Source: Parus major
Lineage: Eukaryota > Chordata > Aves > Passeriformes > Paridae
Length of the DNA: 64,000 nt
Assembly: GCF_001522545.3 (NCBI RefSeq)
Contig: NC_031796.1
Location: 4,263,976 to 4,327,975, forward strand
Direction: 5' to 3'
Position numbers and translations under genes: made by a program. This document shows, in pieces, positions 20,969 through 31,892 of this stretch (position 1 is the stretch's first letter; each line of letters opens with the position of its first letter). The notes below the pieces were generated by a model. That model worked only from the letters and a program-made list of their open reading frames with translations. It had not been told where the DNA came from and did not search any database.

Positions 20969-22906
20969 GAGGTTTCGTTTGGGTTTACTGGGGCCATTTG
21001 GTTTTGTCTGATTGGGTGAAGAGCACAGGGCAGGCACCTGAATCAGAAACTTCCAGGATGCTTTGAAGGAAGAAATTATTTTTCTCTTCTATTGTTTTTC
21101 ACCCAAGAGGTTCTCGAGAGCATCTCAGGAACTGCTGCTCTGTGTAATTGCAAACGGCAGCGGAAATAACAGAGTGACACTGCACTGCAGGAGAGAAAAG
21201 GAGACTGGAGTCACTTTCCTTCTGGAGCTTAAGCCCTCTCAGGGTGACCTGACCTGACCTGAATTCAGGTGTTTTCTATTCAAAGAAGCTCAGCAAAACT
21301 TGTAGTACTGATGTGAAACACTGAAGATCAGAATGTGGTTTATATTATTTATATTTTAATCTAAAAGAAATGTGACCTTTGGGGAAAAGTGCAATTTGTA
21401 GTAACCAGAGGCTCTTTCTCATGGGCATAAATAATGCCTGTCTTTTATCAACTCTTCTAAACTTGAACCAAGCATGCCCATTTTAAAAGACTCAGTAGAA
21501 AATTCCATAAGATCTGATTCAGACTGGGTTCATCTGGAGAACACAGATGAAATAACTAATTAAAGTAATTTGAGGTTACAAAATAGCCTAGTTATTTTAG
21601 TCACCTTTAATTTCCTTGCTGAATGCCAAGGTATCAGACAGAGGGAAGGCAGCACTTCCAAAGCAGGCAACTAGGACATTCTAAACTAGTCCCTGGCAGG
21701 TGAGCTGCCAATCAGCCCACAGATCAACCCTGGATCATGGGCTAGTGTGAGGGTGTGGGAGGGAAATATCCCTTTTATTTTCAGAAGCTGTTTATAGCAC
21801 ATGTAATTGCAGCACACCACACCCAGACCCGAGGCTGGGCTTCATCTGATAAACCCGAGTCAGCTCAGGGTGTTTGCACAGCCTGAGCCTCCCACTGTGT
21901 CAGCTCTGGTGCACTCACTAGGCACTGGCAGATCTAAACTGGGTCAGGTGAACAGTGACCTAAAGTTCCCTGTTCTGAATAAAAACAGGAGGCTGGGGCA
22001 GCTTGGTGAGCTGCAGTGTCTACATTGCACCTGATGGCAGGTGCACAGAATCCTGCCCTCTGAGGCTAAATCTCTCAATAAGTAAAAACAGACCTAAGGA
22101 CCTACTCATTATCTGCATTGAATACTTGTAGCTATGAACTGAGATGGTCCCAATATCCAGTGTGTGGGAAGCACTCTAATATATTTGTGAGCCCTACAGC
22201 ATGGGCAGTGCAGAATCCAGTGTGCCACACTCAGCTCGACTAAAGGCATGAGGTGGGTTTGTCTACAAGTTGTAGCTAGCAGAGTGTAGAGAGGATGAGG
22301 AGCCTGCTTGGCTGAGCTGTTCTTTGCCACTTGGATCTAACACAGTGGTGCTTGTAAAGGTCACAATTCAGTGTTAAATGTTCAGGAACATGAATGTCCA
22401 GAGGGGCTGCAGCACAGCAGATGTCAGGGCTTTGCAGAGCCATGGATGTGTCTGGGCTGTGACCAGTGGCCACTGCCTTTTTAAATCAAATTGCATTTCG
22501 CAGCTGTTTTCATTTCACCCTGTGGTAAAAACCACTACTCTGAAAACAACCAGTTCGTGCAAAATGAATCACCCTAAGACCTTTGTTTCCTCATTCCCAG
22601 AAGCCAGGCATAAACCTCACTCAGAAGGTATTAATCTGTGTGGGATAAAGGAGGAATCCAATGTTCTGTGTCTGCTTAGTAAGTAATTTTGTTCAGGAAT
22701 AATCAAATATGCTGGGTGCTACTCATTTGGGATGTTTACCAGTCAAATTATCATGTAGAGTTCATGCTTAATTGTTACCTTCTAATTCATGCAGTCAATA
22801 CACAGTTTGTAAGGCCCAATGTGAACATATGTGAGCGCAGTCCCACTTATGGATTGAGTTTCCAGTAATGGACAATAACCAGTATGGTGTTAACCATCAT
22901 CATAGG
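20969..22906. other. Intergenic sequence downstream of MRC2
   Basis: About 1.9 kb of mixed-composition sequence without a supportable gene. Open frames are short and lack coding features or splice context. A short GACCTGACCTGACCTGAATT run at about 21.25 kb is a trivial 5-bp tandem repeat. Nothing else was recognised. Confidence 0.6.
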
Positions 22907-23443
22907 TGTTATAGATAAGTCATGTGATGAAGGGATGATTATTGTGTATATGTTAAGAGAAGGTTTATTGATGTATGGTTATGTTATTATGGTTTGTTGC
23001 TGTTCTCTGTTCTCTCCATAGTCCCTTTCTCCCTGCATATTGCTGCCACTGGATGGTTTTATTTGTGAGGGACACATGGAGGGGGGGCATGTACCTGTGC
23101 CCCTTGCATGGGGCTTCTGGGAGGCGGGAAGCCTTGTTACCAGGAGGTGTGGCATGACAACACCTGACCTCCAATCTAGTTGCAAAAAAGCAGTGTCTAC
23201 CAATGAACAGGAAAGAAGAGTTGACTGACAAGTGTTGGGAGGGGCCAGGGTTGCCTGACGCAACCCCACGGTTATAAAATGTGGAGCAGCCATTTTGGGA
23301 GTGAGCATGTGGCAGATGCTCATTAGCTCCCAGCACACTGCTCCTTTTTCCTTATTTGGTCCTTTGTTGTATTTTGTTAAGGTTTACAGTTTAATAAACC
23401 TTTAAACTTTAAAAAGAAATAAAGTGAGGAGTCATTTCTCACA
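22907..23443 (+). mobile_element. Solo LTR with 5-bp target site duplication ATAGG
   Basis: A 537-bp block begins TGTTATAG and ends TCTCACA. It is flanked by identical ATAGG at 22902-22906 and 23444-23448. Inside, in correct order for the plus strand, are a TATA box (TATAAAA at 23273-23279) and a poly(A) signal (AATAAA at 23393-23398), with a short U5 after it. A 5-bp duplication is typical of ERVL and some gamma-like elements. No internal viral sequence remains, so it is a recombined solo LTR. Confidence 0.87.
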
Positions 23444-23448
23444 ATAGG

Positions 23449-25791
23449 GGATATTAAGTGTCTTAAAATTTACAAAATTTACAAAATTTTACCATCTCAT
23501 CACAGAGTAAAAAGAATTATAATGTATTAAGCAATATGTTTCAAGTTCATGTAATTCAGAAAATGTGTAAATCAGGCAAGAATTCAGAAAGTTCATGTAC
23601 AAATCTGAGCCTTAAAAAGAAGCTTAAAAGAATATATACAGCAAATTTGTACTGATAATTCTTTTGCTGAGATGCAAATGCTCCAGGCTTCTTACTGTAC
23701 AGTGCAGTGCAGTGAAGCCTTCAGGCTCTTTCCTAGCTGCATTTCCAAACAATATCTGTATTTCCTAGTTGCTTTCCATGGATTCAACTGTAATAAATGG
23801 AAGTGATTCGTGCTAACTAAATTCTAACTGTTATTAAAGTTATTATTAGAAGCAATCAAAAGAATCAGTGTTACAAGGTAGATGCACCCCTTTCCAGATG
23901 TTACAATTGAGGTACAGGATGTAGTTTGGAAGATAAGTGATGTCCCAAGACCAAAACGGCCTTAAGATGGACAAAATTAGAATGACTTTAGGCATTGGGC
24001 CTAAAAATCAGTAAATATCAGACTAATTAGTAGACTTATATAACGCTTAGTAGGCATGCGGAAACCTGTAAGGTTATCCAAAGGACAACAAGGAAGAGGA
24101 GAAGCCTTCACCAAAAGACCCCCAAAAGAAGACTGGAGACCCCTTAACAACAAGGGAGGCATGTGCCATGAAGAAAAGTGATGTAAAGTCAGAAAAATCG
24201 GAAATAGGAGGAAAGTTACGGGAAACATTAATGAATACATATAAGCATACAGTATATAAATTTAGCTTGAAGTGCTTTGTTTTGTATGTGACGCAGGGTA
24301 AGAAACCCCGTCCGTACCCCAGTTGGTTTTGTATGTGAGGTGGAGTGATAAGCCCTCTCCGTATCCCAGTCAATTTTGCTTATGCCTTAATCATACTTAA
24401 TTACATATATAAATCGTAGTTTTTTACAAAATTGTATTATTTTACTAAACGGTATTCTTTTATACCAAATTATTATTCAATTTACTAAATTGTATAATTT
24501 TTTAATTAAACTGTTACTAACTCAAGGGACCTAGTTGTCAAAATTCTAATTTCATTTATAACACCACTCTGTGTGTCAGCATTCAAGTCAAGATCTGAGC
24601 AATTGTTTTCCTTCTGCCTACATTCTCCCTTATAAAACAAAGGAATATCCTCACTTTATTGAGTCCATGGTAGTTTTAGAGAATGTTAAATACAAGAACT
24701 TTCCTGAAAGTTCATCCCACTCCAGCTGAGATAAAACACTCTATGTGTTCGAAGATGTAAAAGTGTGCTCTGGTCCCTTTGGCTGGAAGCTGTGGACAGG
24801 ATCACATCACTTTATAAGCTCAAACTCTAATCAGAAGAAACCTCAGAAGCAAAGAATGTCAGTGTTAAACATGACTCCAGATGCACATCAGGGGACCACA
24901 GGCATCTCCACATTTTGTGATTTTAAAGGTTAAAGTAGGTTAGTTCAAAACACAATTTACTAGCCAACTGTTCCCAATTACGTGAGGCAGTTTTGGGATG
25001 TAATCAAGAAAAATGCCTTTGACTTCCCTACTAGTTACCTTGACCTGTGGTCTTTGAAAGTAATTAGCTGTCAGTATTTGGGCATTAAAAGACAGCAGTA
25101 GAAGTTCAAAAAGGACTGTGTGACATAAACCCACTTGTTTTGGTTTTAGTTAAAGTAGGAGAAAAGTAAGAGTATAAAAAAACAGTGAAAAGGGTACTTG
25201 ATTCAAAGTCTTCTTGGTGGAATTCCAAGGTCACGAGAGTTTTTTCTCAGAATCTGTAAAGGAAGAATGAAGGGTGGTTTAGAATTCCTTTTGTCAACAA
25301 GGAAAAAACCTAAGTGAAGCTAAGGAGATGAAAAGCCATTGCTTTCTCTTAAGCTTGGAGCTAGACAACAATTGCTGAATAATTCTCTTGATTGCCAGTT
25401 ATCTGCCCAGTTATCTCTCTGTTCTGCTCTCCAAGGCACAACTCCTTCTAAACTTGGTTCTGCTGCCCATCTGAGGGTATAACAGCTTCCTCAGCATTCA
25501 AAGTCTGTTTATCAAAGGCTGAAAATGGATGTAGCCTTCATTTATACGGTTTGACTTACTGTGAGAAAGTATAAGCTGTAAATAAGGTTTTCTCATTACA
25601 CATAAACTTCTAAGAGCTCCAGTGCCTCAGTGTCTTTTTGCTTAAAATGTGAATTTTGTAATCCTTACAGTAGTGTTGTTAAGTTTTAACATGTAGAAAA
25701 TATTTTCAAGCCACTGGTTGCAAATCATGCAAAACCTTCAGTGTCCTGCTTGCTTAGATTAGCTATTATTTACAATATAGTTGTTGCATCA
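23449..25791. other. AT-rich intergenic sequence with a possible LTR remnant (about 23930-24565)
   Basis: No gene is supported. The stretch 23930-24565 is suggestive of an old LTR: it starts near TGATGTCCCAAGACC, has a TATA-like GTATATAAATTT at 24251-24262, a possible ATTAAA signal, and ends near TTTATAACA. I could not find matching target duplications. A 48-bp imperfect tandem duplication (24278-24325 and 24326-24373) sits downstream of the TATA-like site. The rest is AT-rich. Confidence 0.35.
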
Positions 25792-27346
25792 TGTTGCAAC
25801 AGAGTCATGTCCAGGGAGGTTGCAGACACCAGTGACCAGCATGGGAAGTCAACATGACAGGTCTCCATTTGGTTAAACTCGGGAATCCTTTTACTGGGGC
25901 GTCACCAACACAGGAATTAACCCAGCATAAACCAGAGACTAAGAACCCTGAACAAAGGCAGGTTGGTGGATTTTATGGGTGTTGCAATTTTAAAGCATTA
26001 GCTAAAAATCACTAGAAAACTTACTTATTTCTTGCTGTGAGATATGGATTAGAACAAGAGTAAAACAGACATAAAACTTAAAAGGAACAAAGAAAGTTTA
26101 TTAACAAAACTACAAGAATAAGAAACCAGAATAAAACTTCCAGAACTCCTTTTCCCCCTCTACCCAACCATTCTCTCGTTCACATGACAACATAGAGACA
26201 AAAAACTTTGGTGATTAAAACAGTCCCACCTTTGCTATAGTCTCTTCATCAGTCTTTGTAGAGAAAAAGAAGTTCTCTTCTGCTAATCTATGGAGTTTTT
26301 CACAAGAAAACCATTTCCCTAGTTTTCTATTTCTCTGATGCCAACCACCCAGAAAACTCTGTCATCAGTTCTCTCCTCCCATTTCACATCACTCTGAGGT
26401 GTGTTATGGGTCATGAGTCAAGGGGTGTCATTTTAAGGATGAGCTATTCAAAGCCAAAAGTTCTCTTCATCTGTCTCTGTGAACATCTCTGGAAACAGAA
26501 GTTTTCTCTTTGCCTCTTAAAGGCCACAAATTTTCAACAACTCTCACTTCTCTGTTTCTGTTCCAGCATCACATAAGATCACAACTACACCATTTGCTTA
26601 AATCTACACTTTGAAATACTCTATTCCCCCAAAATACTCTTTCATGAATTAAAGGAGTTTTTCAGAACACTATTGTCCTTCTCTATAGTTTTGGCAAAAG
26701 AATATTTCAGCTTATTAAAGCATCTCCTTATTTCTCTCCCCATCTGAAGCTTAATTCCTTTCTTCACTGTTTTTGATATTTTATGTTATCTCTTTACCTG
26801 TTGATCACTCTCTCTTGCCTTCTTCCTGGAAAAAGGATTAACTCTGCAAATTTCATCTGGGTAGTAAAAGAGTTAAAGTCTTGCTCCAGCTGCAGGTGTT
26901 CATGCTGTCAGGTTTCAGCTCAGCGGCGCTCAGAGCTGGGGACCCCCCTGGGAAAAGCTTCAGCCACCCCGGAGGCTTCCAGGGAAGCTGCAGCAGAGCT
27001 CAGCCTGGCCTGGGCCCAGGAGAAGCCCCCGCAGGCCCCATCTCCCAGCCGGGAGCCACGGCAGGCCCAGCCCAGCCCCTGCCTGGGCTGCATGGCCTGG
27101 GCAGGGGACGGGGGCCCAGCTGGAGCTCAGTTACCTTTCACAGCCAGAAACAAAGAAACAAAGAAATTCCCGGCTTTATGTCTTAAGGTGGTGTTCACAG
27201 GTTGATCTCACTTTTCAATGGTCAAAAGTATTGTCAATTCTCAGAAATGGCCAGTTATTGGCCAGGAGAAAAATTCCCATCAGCCTCTAGCAGCATTTAC
27301 ATTCTTAGGTGTTTCTCTTTGTTTTCTTAAATACCAATCCATCACA
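25792..27346 (-). mobile_element. Probable ERV-derived LTR-like sequence, minus orientation
   Basis: On the minus strand this region begins TGTGATGGATTGGTATTTAA and ends CTCTGTTGCAACA, LTR-like TG and CA termini. A minus-strand AATAAA (GTTAATAAACTTTCTTTG, near 26100) lies in its 3' part, and a CpG-rich block at 26900-27130 lies in its 5' part. I could not identify a target duplication, and 1.55 kb is long for an LTR. It may therefore be a composite or contain internal sequence. Confidence 0.35.
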
Positions 27347-28314
27347 ATGGGATAGAGCAAGAGTGGATTTTAGGGTCTGGGTGCAATAGGGACCAAAGAA
27401 GTCTCAGGGGCACAAACCAATAGGGACACAATAGTTGGGGCCACCAAAATAAATGCAGCATACACCAGTAACACAGGAAGGGTAGAACATTCCCAGCTGA
27501 CACTTTACAAGGGACCTGGGTGCAGAGCAACTCCCCCCAGGCCCACAGAACACATCCCCCAAGATGAGGGGCAGAGTCCACTCTTCCTGGGACTTACCTT
27601 ACCTTATTGCCCCTCACCTTAACACTGTCCATCTAAAATCAAATCCCTGGCTCTTTAGGCAGGGGCACTCCACATACAGCTGAAAAAGCAGTTTTCTTTT
27701 TGATGGGTTTGTCGTATCTATAGCATTGTTAACTCTTCAGTATTATATAAGAAGTAAATTTAGTCCATTCAGTAACTACCAGACGTAGTTCTTTTGGTAT
27801 AGTGGCCAGATGGAGAACATGTTAAAAAAAGAAGCAGGAAGGTCAATTTAGAAGAGACATAATTATAACTTAATTAAAATTTAATTCAAAAGATGATTTT
27901 ATATTCTAAGGAATGTGTCAGCATGAGCAAGTAACTTTTTGTCTATCTGTATTTGAGAATGTTTTGCCCCATACTCTGGTGGAAGGCAATATGCTGGAAG
28001 TGAAAAAGGCAAGTCCTCCTATAGGAATTCCTCACTGCTCGAGTTAATGTGATAGAGCCTGTGAAAGTCCCAGCTATAATTAGCCAGGCAGTTACTAGAT
28101 GTCTTTGCAGCCCCAGCCAACAGAACCAGAAGAGCTCTCCTTTGGCCAAAACCCATGGAAAGGGAAGCAAATCCATCAAAGAAAAAAGACTCACTCCAGC
28201 TCTTCGAGCTTTGCTGAGAACATGAGTTGTGTTATGGACACAGGAACTGAAGCCTTGCTCCACTCACTTGGCATTTCCCATTGTTCCCAGTCATTGCAAG
28301 CCTTTTAAATCCTG
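27347..28314. other. Intergenic sequence left of ERV-A
   Basis: About 970 bp without recognisable coding, RNA or repeat content. It ends in TTTATA (28315-28320), the left target duplication of ERV-A. Confidence 0.55.
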
Positions 28315-28320
28315 TTTATA

Positions 28321-28795
28321 TGCTGCAGCAGTGTCAATGGCAGGGGTGCTGTGACTACCCTGAAGAAGCCGTCCTGAAAAGGACTGCCCAGGGGCACAGG
28401 CACGTCCTCTGCCCGGTGAGTGATCTCAGCTCAGTGGCAGCGTGCAGGCGACGCGGAGAGAGAGACTAAAGAGCTGTATGGCATTCCACTGAGAAATAGC
28501 CTTTATTATAGCAGGGACCTCAGTGAAGGGAGCCAGTGACAGCAGCTCAGCCAACTGGGGAAAAACCGGTGTATTTCTAGGGAAGGAGAGGGAAGGGGGA
28601 AACTTGGATACATGTATTGGGGTGGATTGATAGGGAGGGAAACCAATGGGGTGTAACAAATTAACCTGTTGAACTCAAAGGCCTCTGGGAGTGACACTTT
28701 TTCTCTTCATGAAATAAAAGTGTCTTCTTGCCTAGGGAGAAGCTCTCCAGGGGAGAGACACAATTTTGACGTTGGCTGGTTCTTTGGCCTCCAGA
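28321..28795 (-). repeat. ERV-A 3' LTR (475 bp)
   Basis: Matches the 5' LTR almost base for base, apart from an 8-bp indel (near 28447), four scattered substitutions, and a cluster of changes in the outermost 20 bp. A minus-strand poly(A) signal AATAAA is at 28502-28507. The minus strand runs from TCTGGAGGCC to GCTGCAGCA, so the first dinucleotide is TC instead of the usual TG, in both LTR copies (TCTAGAGGCC in the other). Confidence 0.93.
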
Positions 28796-28796
28796 A

Positions 28797-28811
28797 CCCC
28801 CCCTTTTTTTT
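28797..28811 (-). other. ERV-A polypurine tract
   Basis: The minus strand reads eight A followed by seven G immediately before the 3' LTR. This is the expected plus-strand primer for retroviral DNA synthesis. One T separates it from the LTR edge. It confirms orientation and the LTR boundary. Confidence 0.88.
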
Positions 28812-29185
28812 AATAAAAAGGCATACCCCAGAGACCTTGTCAACAGCTTCTTACAACATGAAAACATACACAGGAAAATGAAAATAATTAAAGGAATCCA
28901 AAAAATGTTTTTTAAAATGGAAGCAACCAATCCCCTGAGTCCCCAGCTGCCCAAAAGGTCCTCAAACCATTGGGGCTCCTTTTCAGTCTTGAGTTCCTGA
29001 ACCACATGTTGGAGTCTCTGGATGCAAGTGTGGATGCCTTCACTGTGACTTGATAGGTTGAAGCAGCACACATCGAATCCTGGGGCTGTGCTACTAGCCA
29101 GGCATCTACAGCTGATGTTTTTGGGAGCATCCAGATGGTCAGGAACTCGAGGATGGTTTTGCTCTCCATTTTCTATAACAGAACA
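28812..29185 (-). pseudogene. ERV-A env remnant (transmembrane subunit, C-terminal part)
   Basis: Two overlapping minus-strand frames encode the end of an envelope protein. They show a CC followed by FNLSSHSEG, a heptad-like IQRLQHVVQELK, WFEDLLGSWGLRG, a membrane span with IFWIPLIIFIFLCMF, and a CCKK tail. The layout is the same as the better preserved counterpart in ERV-B. The surface subunit is not found between here and the integrase, so env is largely deleted or lies in the assembly gap. Confidence 0.75.
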
Positions 29186-29353
29186 TAAAATGATTAGCTC
29201 TGACTTTGAGGGGGGGAGCTATTTTCTTTTCTCCTTTCTCTCCTGCCTCCCCCCTTTTTTTTCTGAAAAAAGAAAAAAGAAAATATAAGTGGGGAATGGG
29301 TATCGGGGATGAGGTAGTGGTTTGCTGGTGGCGTCATTCTGTGCATAGGGGAT

Positions 29354-29590
29354 GTTAAGAATAATATGTTACAGTTGCTGTTTGTAAACTCCTTACTTAC
29401 CTTGTACCCCTGTCCCAGGATATTGTTAAGAATAATATGTTACAGTTGCTGTTTGTAAACTCCTTACTTACCTTGTACCCCTGTCCCAGGATATTGTTAA
29501 GAATAAGATGTTACAGTTACTGTTTGTAAACTCCTTACTTACCTTGTACCCCTGTCCCAGGTTTACTTACCTTGTACCCCTGTCGCAAAT
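29354..29590. repeat. 71-bp tandem repeat, about three copies
   Basis: Units start at 29354, 29425 and 29496 (period 71 bp) and are nearly identical, with a partial fourth beginning near 29562. Each unit contains GTTACAGTTGCTGTTTGTAA and CTTACTTACCTTGTACCCC. On the minus strand the latter is a good splice-donor consensus (AAGGTAAGTA). The array abuts the assembly gap, so its true copy number is unknown. Confidence 0.93.
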
Positions 29591-30137
29591 TGCTGNNNNN
29601 NNNNNNNNNNNNNNNNNNNNNNNNNNNNNNNNNNNNNNNNNNNNNNNNNNNNNNNNNNNNNNNNNNNNNNNNNNNNNNNNNNNNNNNNNNNNNNNNNNNN
29701 NNNNNNNNNNNNNNNNNNNNNNNNNNNNNNNNNNNNNNNNNNNNNNNNNNNNNNNNNNNNNNNNNNNNNNNNNNNNNNNNNNNNNNNNNNNNNNNNNNNN
29801 NNNNNNNNNNNNNNNNNNNNNNNNNNNNNNNNNNNNNNNNNNNNNNNNNNNNNNNNNNNNNNNNNNNNNNNNNNNNNNNNNNNNNNNNNNNNNNNNNNNN
29901 NNNNNNNNNNNNNNNNNNNNNNNNNNNAGCTCTGCCCTAGTGACAGAGCTGCGTGGATCCTCCTCTTCTGCGGTGTCCAGTGGGAGCAGTGGCGGTGTGC
30001 GCGACCCCTCGGGCCCCCACCCCAGAGCTGTGCTGCTTAATAAAGGCCTTTCTAAAAAGGAGCTGGTCTCCTGGCCCGTTTATCACAGGGGACACATGAC
30101 CAGACACCAGCAGCAGCAGCATTAAGGTGCGTCTAGT
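29591..30137 (+). mobile_element. Probable LTR partly hidden by assembly gap
   Basis: After the gap (29928 onward) the plus strand has AATAAA at 30039-30044 in TGCTTAATAAAGGCC, then a U5-like stretch. GCAAAT occurs directly before TGCTG at 29585-29590 and again at 30138-30143, as a 6-bp target duplication would. The right edge does not show a clean CA, so the boundary is uncertain. It would be inserted within ERV-A. Confidence 0.4.
29596..29927. other. Assembly gap (332 N)
   Basis: A run of N directly follows the 71-bp tandem array. Gaps at such arrays and at recent retroviral copies are common. Any frame called through it is meaningless. Confidence 0.99.
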
Positions 30138-30177
30138 GCAAATTAGCAAGTGGGTAGTTTAAGGGTAGGTATTTAAG

Positions 30178-30229
30178 GTGAGAAAGGGAAGGGGGGAAGG
30201 GAAAAGGGAAGGGAAAGGAGTTAGAGGAA
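30178..30229 (+). repeat. Polypurine run
   Basis: A tract made almost entirely of A and G (GAAAGGGAAGGGGGGAAGGG and following). It lies between the probable LTR fragment and the integrase end of ERV-A. It could be a leftover polypurine tract of a plus-strand element or simple low complexity. Confidence 0.6.
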
Positions 30230-30449
30230 CTTGTGTGTTTCACAGCATCGGGGTGGACGTTGGCTCTTGTCTTTTTGTAGTCCTGGTGGCACGACGATTT
30301 GGTTTATATGAAGTGGGTGGTCTGGCGGTAAGCTGTGTCGGTCGCTGTCTGATCAATGGTCTGGTGGCGGGCTAGCTTGGTGGACTCCGGTGACATCTCC
30401 GTCTCCAGGCTGCGGTGGCTTGTTGTTTTTGAGAACCTGTGTGGGTCTC

Positions 30450-31241
30450 AGGAGATTATTCTGATTGATCTGGTTCTGGTGCAGGATTTGCAGGGCCCAA
30501 GTATGGTTTTATATTTTTCCCTGGGAGCCACCTAGGACCAGATGGTGTCGACACACAAGCATACCCTTTCCCCCAGGTAATCAGTGGGAAAGTGTTTGTT
30601 GTGATTCTGGGTTTTTGATCAGCACCGGCATCTTCTCCATGAGTTTGGCATGGGTCGAATTGGAGAAGTGCCGTATTACAGGGGGGTCAGGCTCTGTAGG
30701 TGAACAATTCAGAAAATTCATAACATACAGAGCTTTACAGAGCCTCTCAATAGGAGGAATGATCTCTGTTCCTCCCTGCTGCTGATCAAGGACTTTTTTC
30801 AGGTTTTGGTGTGTCCTCTCCACAACTGATTGCCCTGTGGGAGAGTGAGGTATGCCTGTGGTGTGCCTCACCCCCCACTGGCTGAAGAAATCTCTCAACT
30901 TGTGAGAGGTGTAAGCGGGTCCATTGGCTGTTTTAATTTGTTCCGGGACTCCCAGGGTAGCAAACGCAAGGAGAAAATGTCGGATGGTATGTTTGGCATT
31001 TTCTCCTGCGTGGGCTGAGGCGAACACTGCACCAGAAAAAGTGTCCACTGAAACGTGAACATGTTTAACTCTCCCGAAGGACGGGATGTGGGTAACATCA
31101 GTTTGCCAAATCTGGCAGCTGTTGCGTCCTCGGGGGTTAGCCCCAGAATTCATCGCTGGAACTTGAAAAGATTGACAACTGGGACAGGTGGCAACTATTG
31201 CCCTGGCCTGATCCCTGGGTAACTTGAACATCCTCATCAGG
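30450..31241 (-). pseudogene. ERV-A integrase (broken)
   Basis: The minus-strand frame 31237-30581 encodes the integrase catalytic core, and a shifted frame continues into the C-terminal domain (TWGKGYACVSTPSGPRW) to about 30450. Seen are the zinc-finger cysteines (CPSC), the first catalytic Asp (WQTDVTHIPS), and the Glu region (GQSVVERTHQNL). The second catalytic Asp is replaced: the segment reads KTANGPAY, with an Ala codon at 30926-30928, where ERV-B has KTDNGPAY. This integrase could not catalyse strand transfer. The zinc-finger histidines lie on the other side of the solo LTR insertion. Confidence 0.88.
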
Positions 31242-31246
31242 GTGGG

Positions 31247-31887
31247 TGTCCTGGTTTAGGGCAAATTTGGGAGAAAACCTCCAATGCCCTCCCCACCCCC
31301 CGGGGAGGCAAACCCACATCGTCCCTTTCTCTCACCCTCCAACTGGTTCAGGAAGAGATTTATCTGAGAGAAGTGGAAAAAACCTGTTTATTTCACAGGC
31401 ACAGCACTACCAGCACAAGAATGAACGATATCAAATTACAAAACCTCTTGCTGTTCCAAAGAGATGACAAACTTCAGAGGGTCTCTTTCCTGTGGATGTT
31501 CACTCTTTTATCAGTCCCTCTGGCGCTGGAAAATGCCACTGCCCAGGCTGGGCTCCCGGTAGTTCACGGGTGCAAGCTCCCGGTGCTCCCCCGAGTCCCC
31601 AGTTCAGAGCAGGTACGATTCGTTTCAAAAACAGGAAAGAAAACAGTCCAGGAAGACCTCTCTGCTTCGGCTAGGTGGAAAGCCAAGGCAATCTGTCTCT
31701 TGTTGTCTGTCTGTGCTGTAGTCAAAACTCCTGATGCGGGGGGAGCAAGTGCAGTCTCTGATAACAGACTCGGTGCTTCTTTTCCACTCACTTTTACTCT
31801 TAGATGACATATTAAGAACACAAAACCTGTGTCTGGGTTAGGTGGACGAATGGGGATACAATTTAACATCATAATCAACCCAGGACA
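31247..31887 (-). mobile_element. Solo LTR inserted in ERV-A pol
   Basis: A 641-bp block with perfect 8-bp terminal inverted repeats: TGTCCTGG at the left and CCAGGACA at the right. It is flanked by GTGGG (31242-31246) and TTGGG (31888-31892), a 5-bp duplication with one mismatch. It exactly separates the histidine part from the cysteine part of the ERV-A integrase zinc finger. A minus-strand AATAAA is at 31387-31392, so minus orientation is likely. Confidence 0.86.
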
Positions 31888-31892
31888 TTGGG

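Noticed and set aside
26783..27205. GC-rich open frame (Pro/Ala-rich) as a small gene or CpG-island promoter
   Set aside because: Low-complexity composition, no splice or domain support, and it lies in an LTR-like region; no neighbouring host gene starts here.
29354..29590. CRISPR-like array
   Set aside because: The 71-bp units are contiguous direct repeats without unique spacers, in a eukaryotic genome.
29508..30125. Long open frame across the N run
   Set aside because: More than half of it is assembly gap; the flanks have no coding features.
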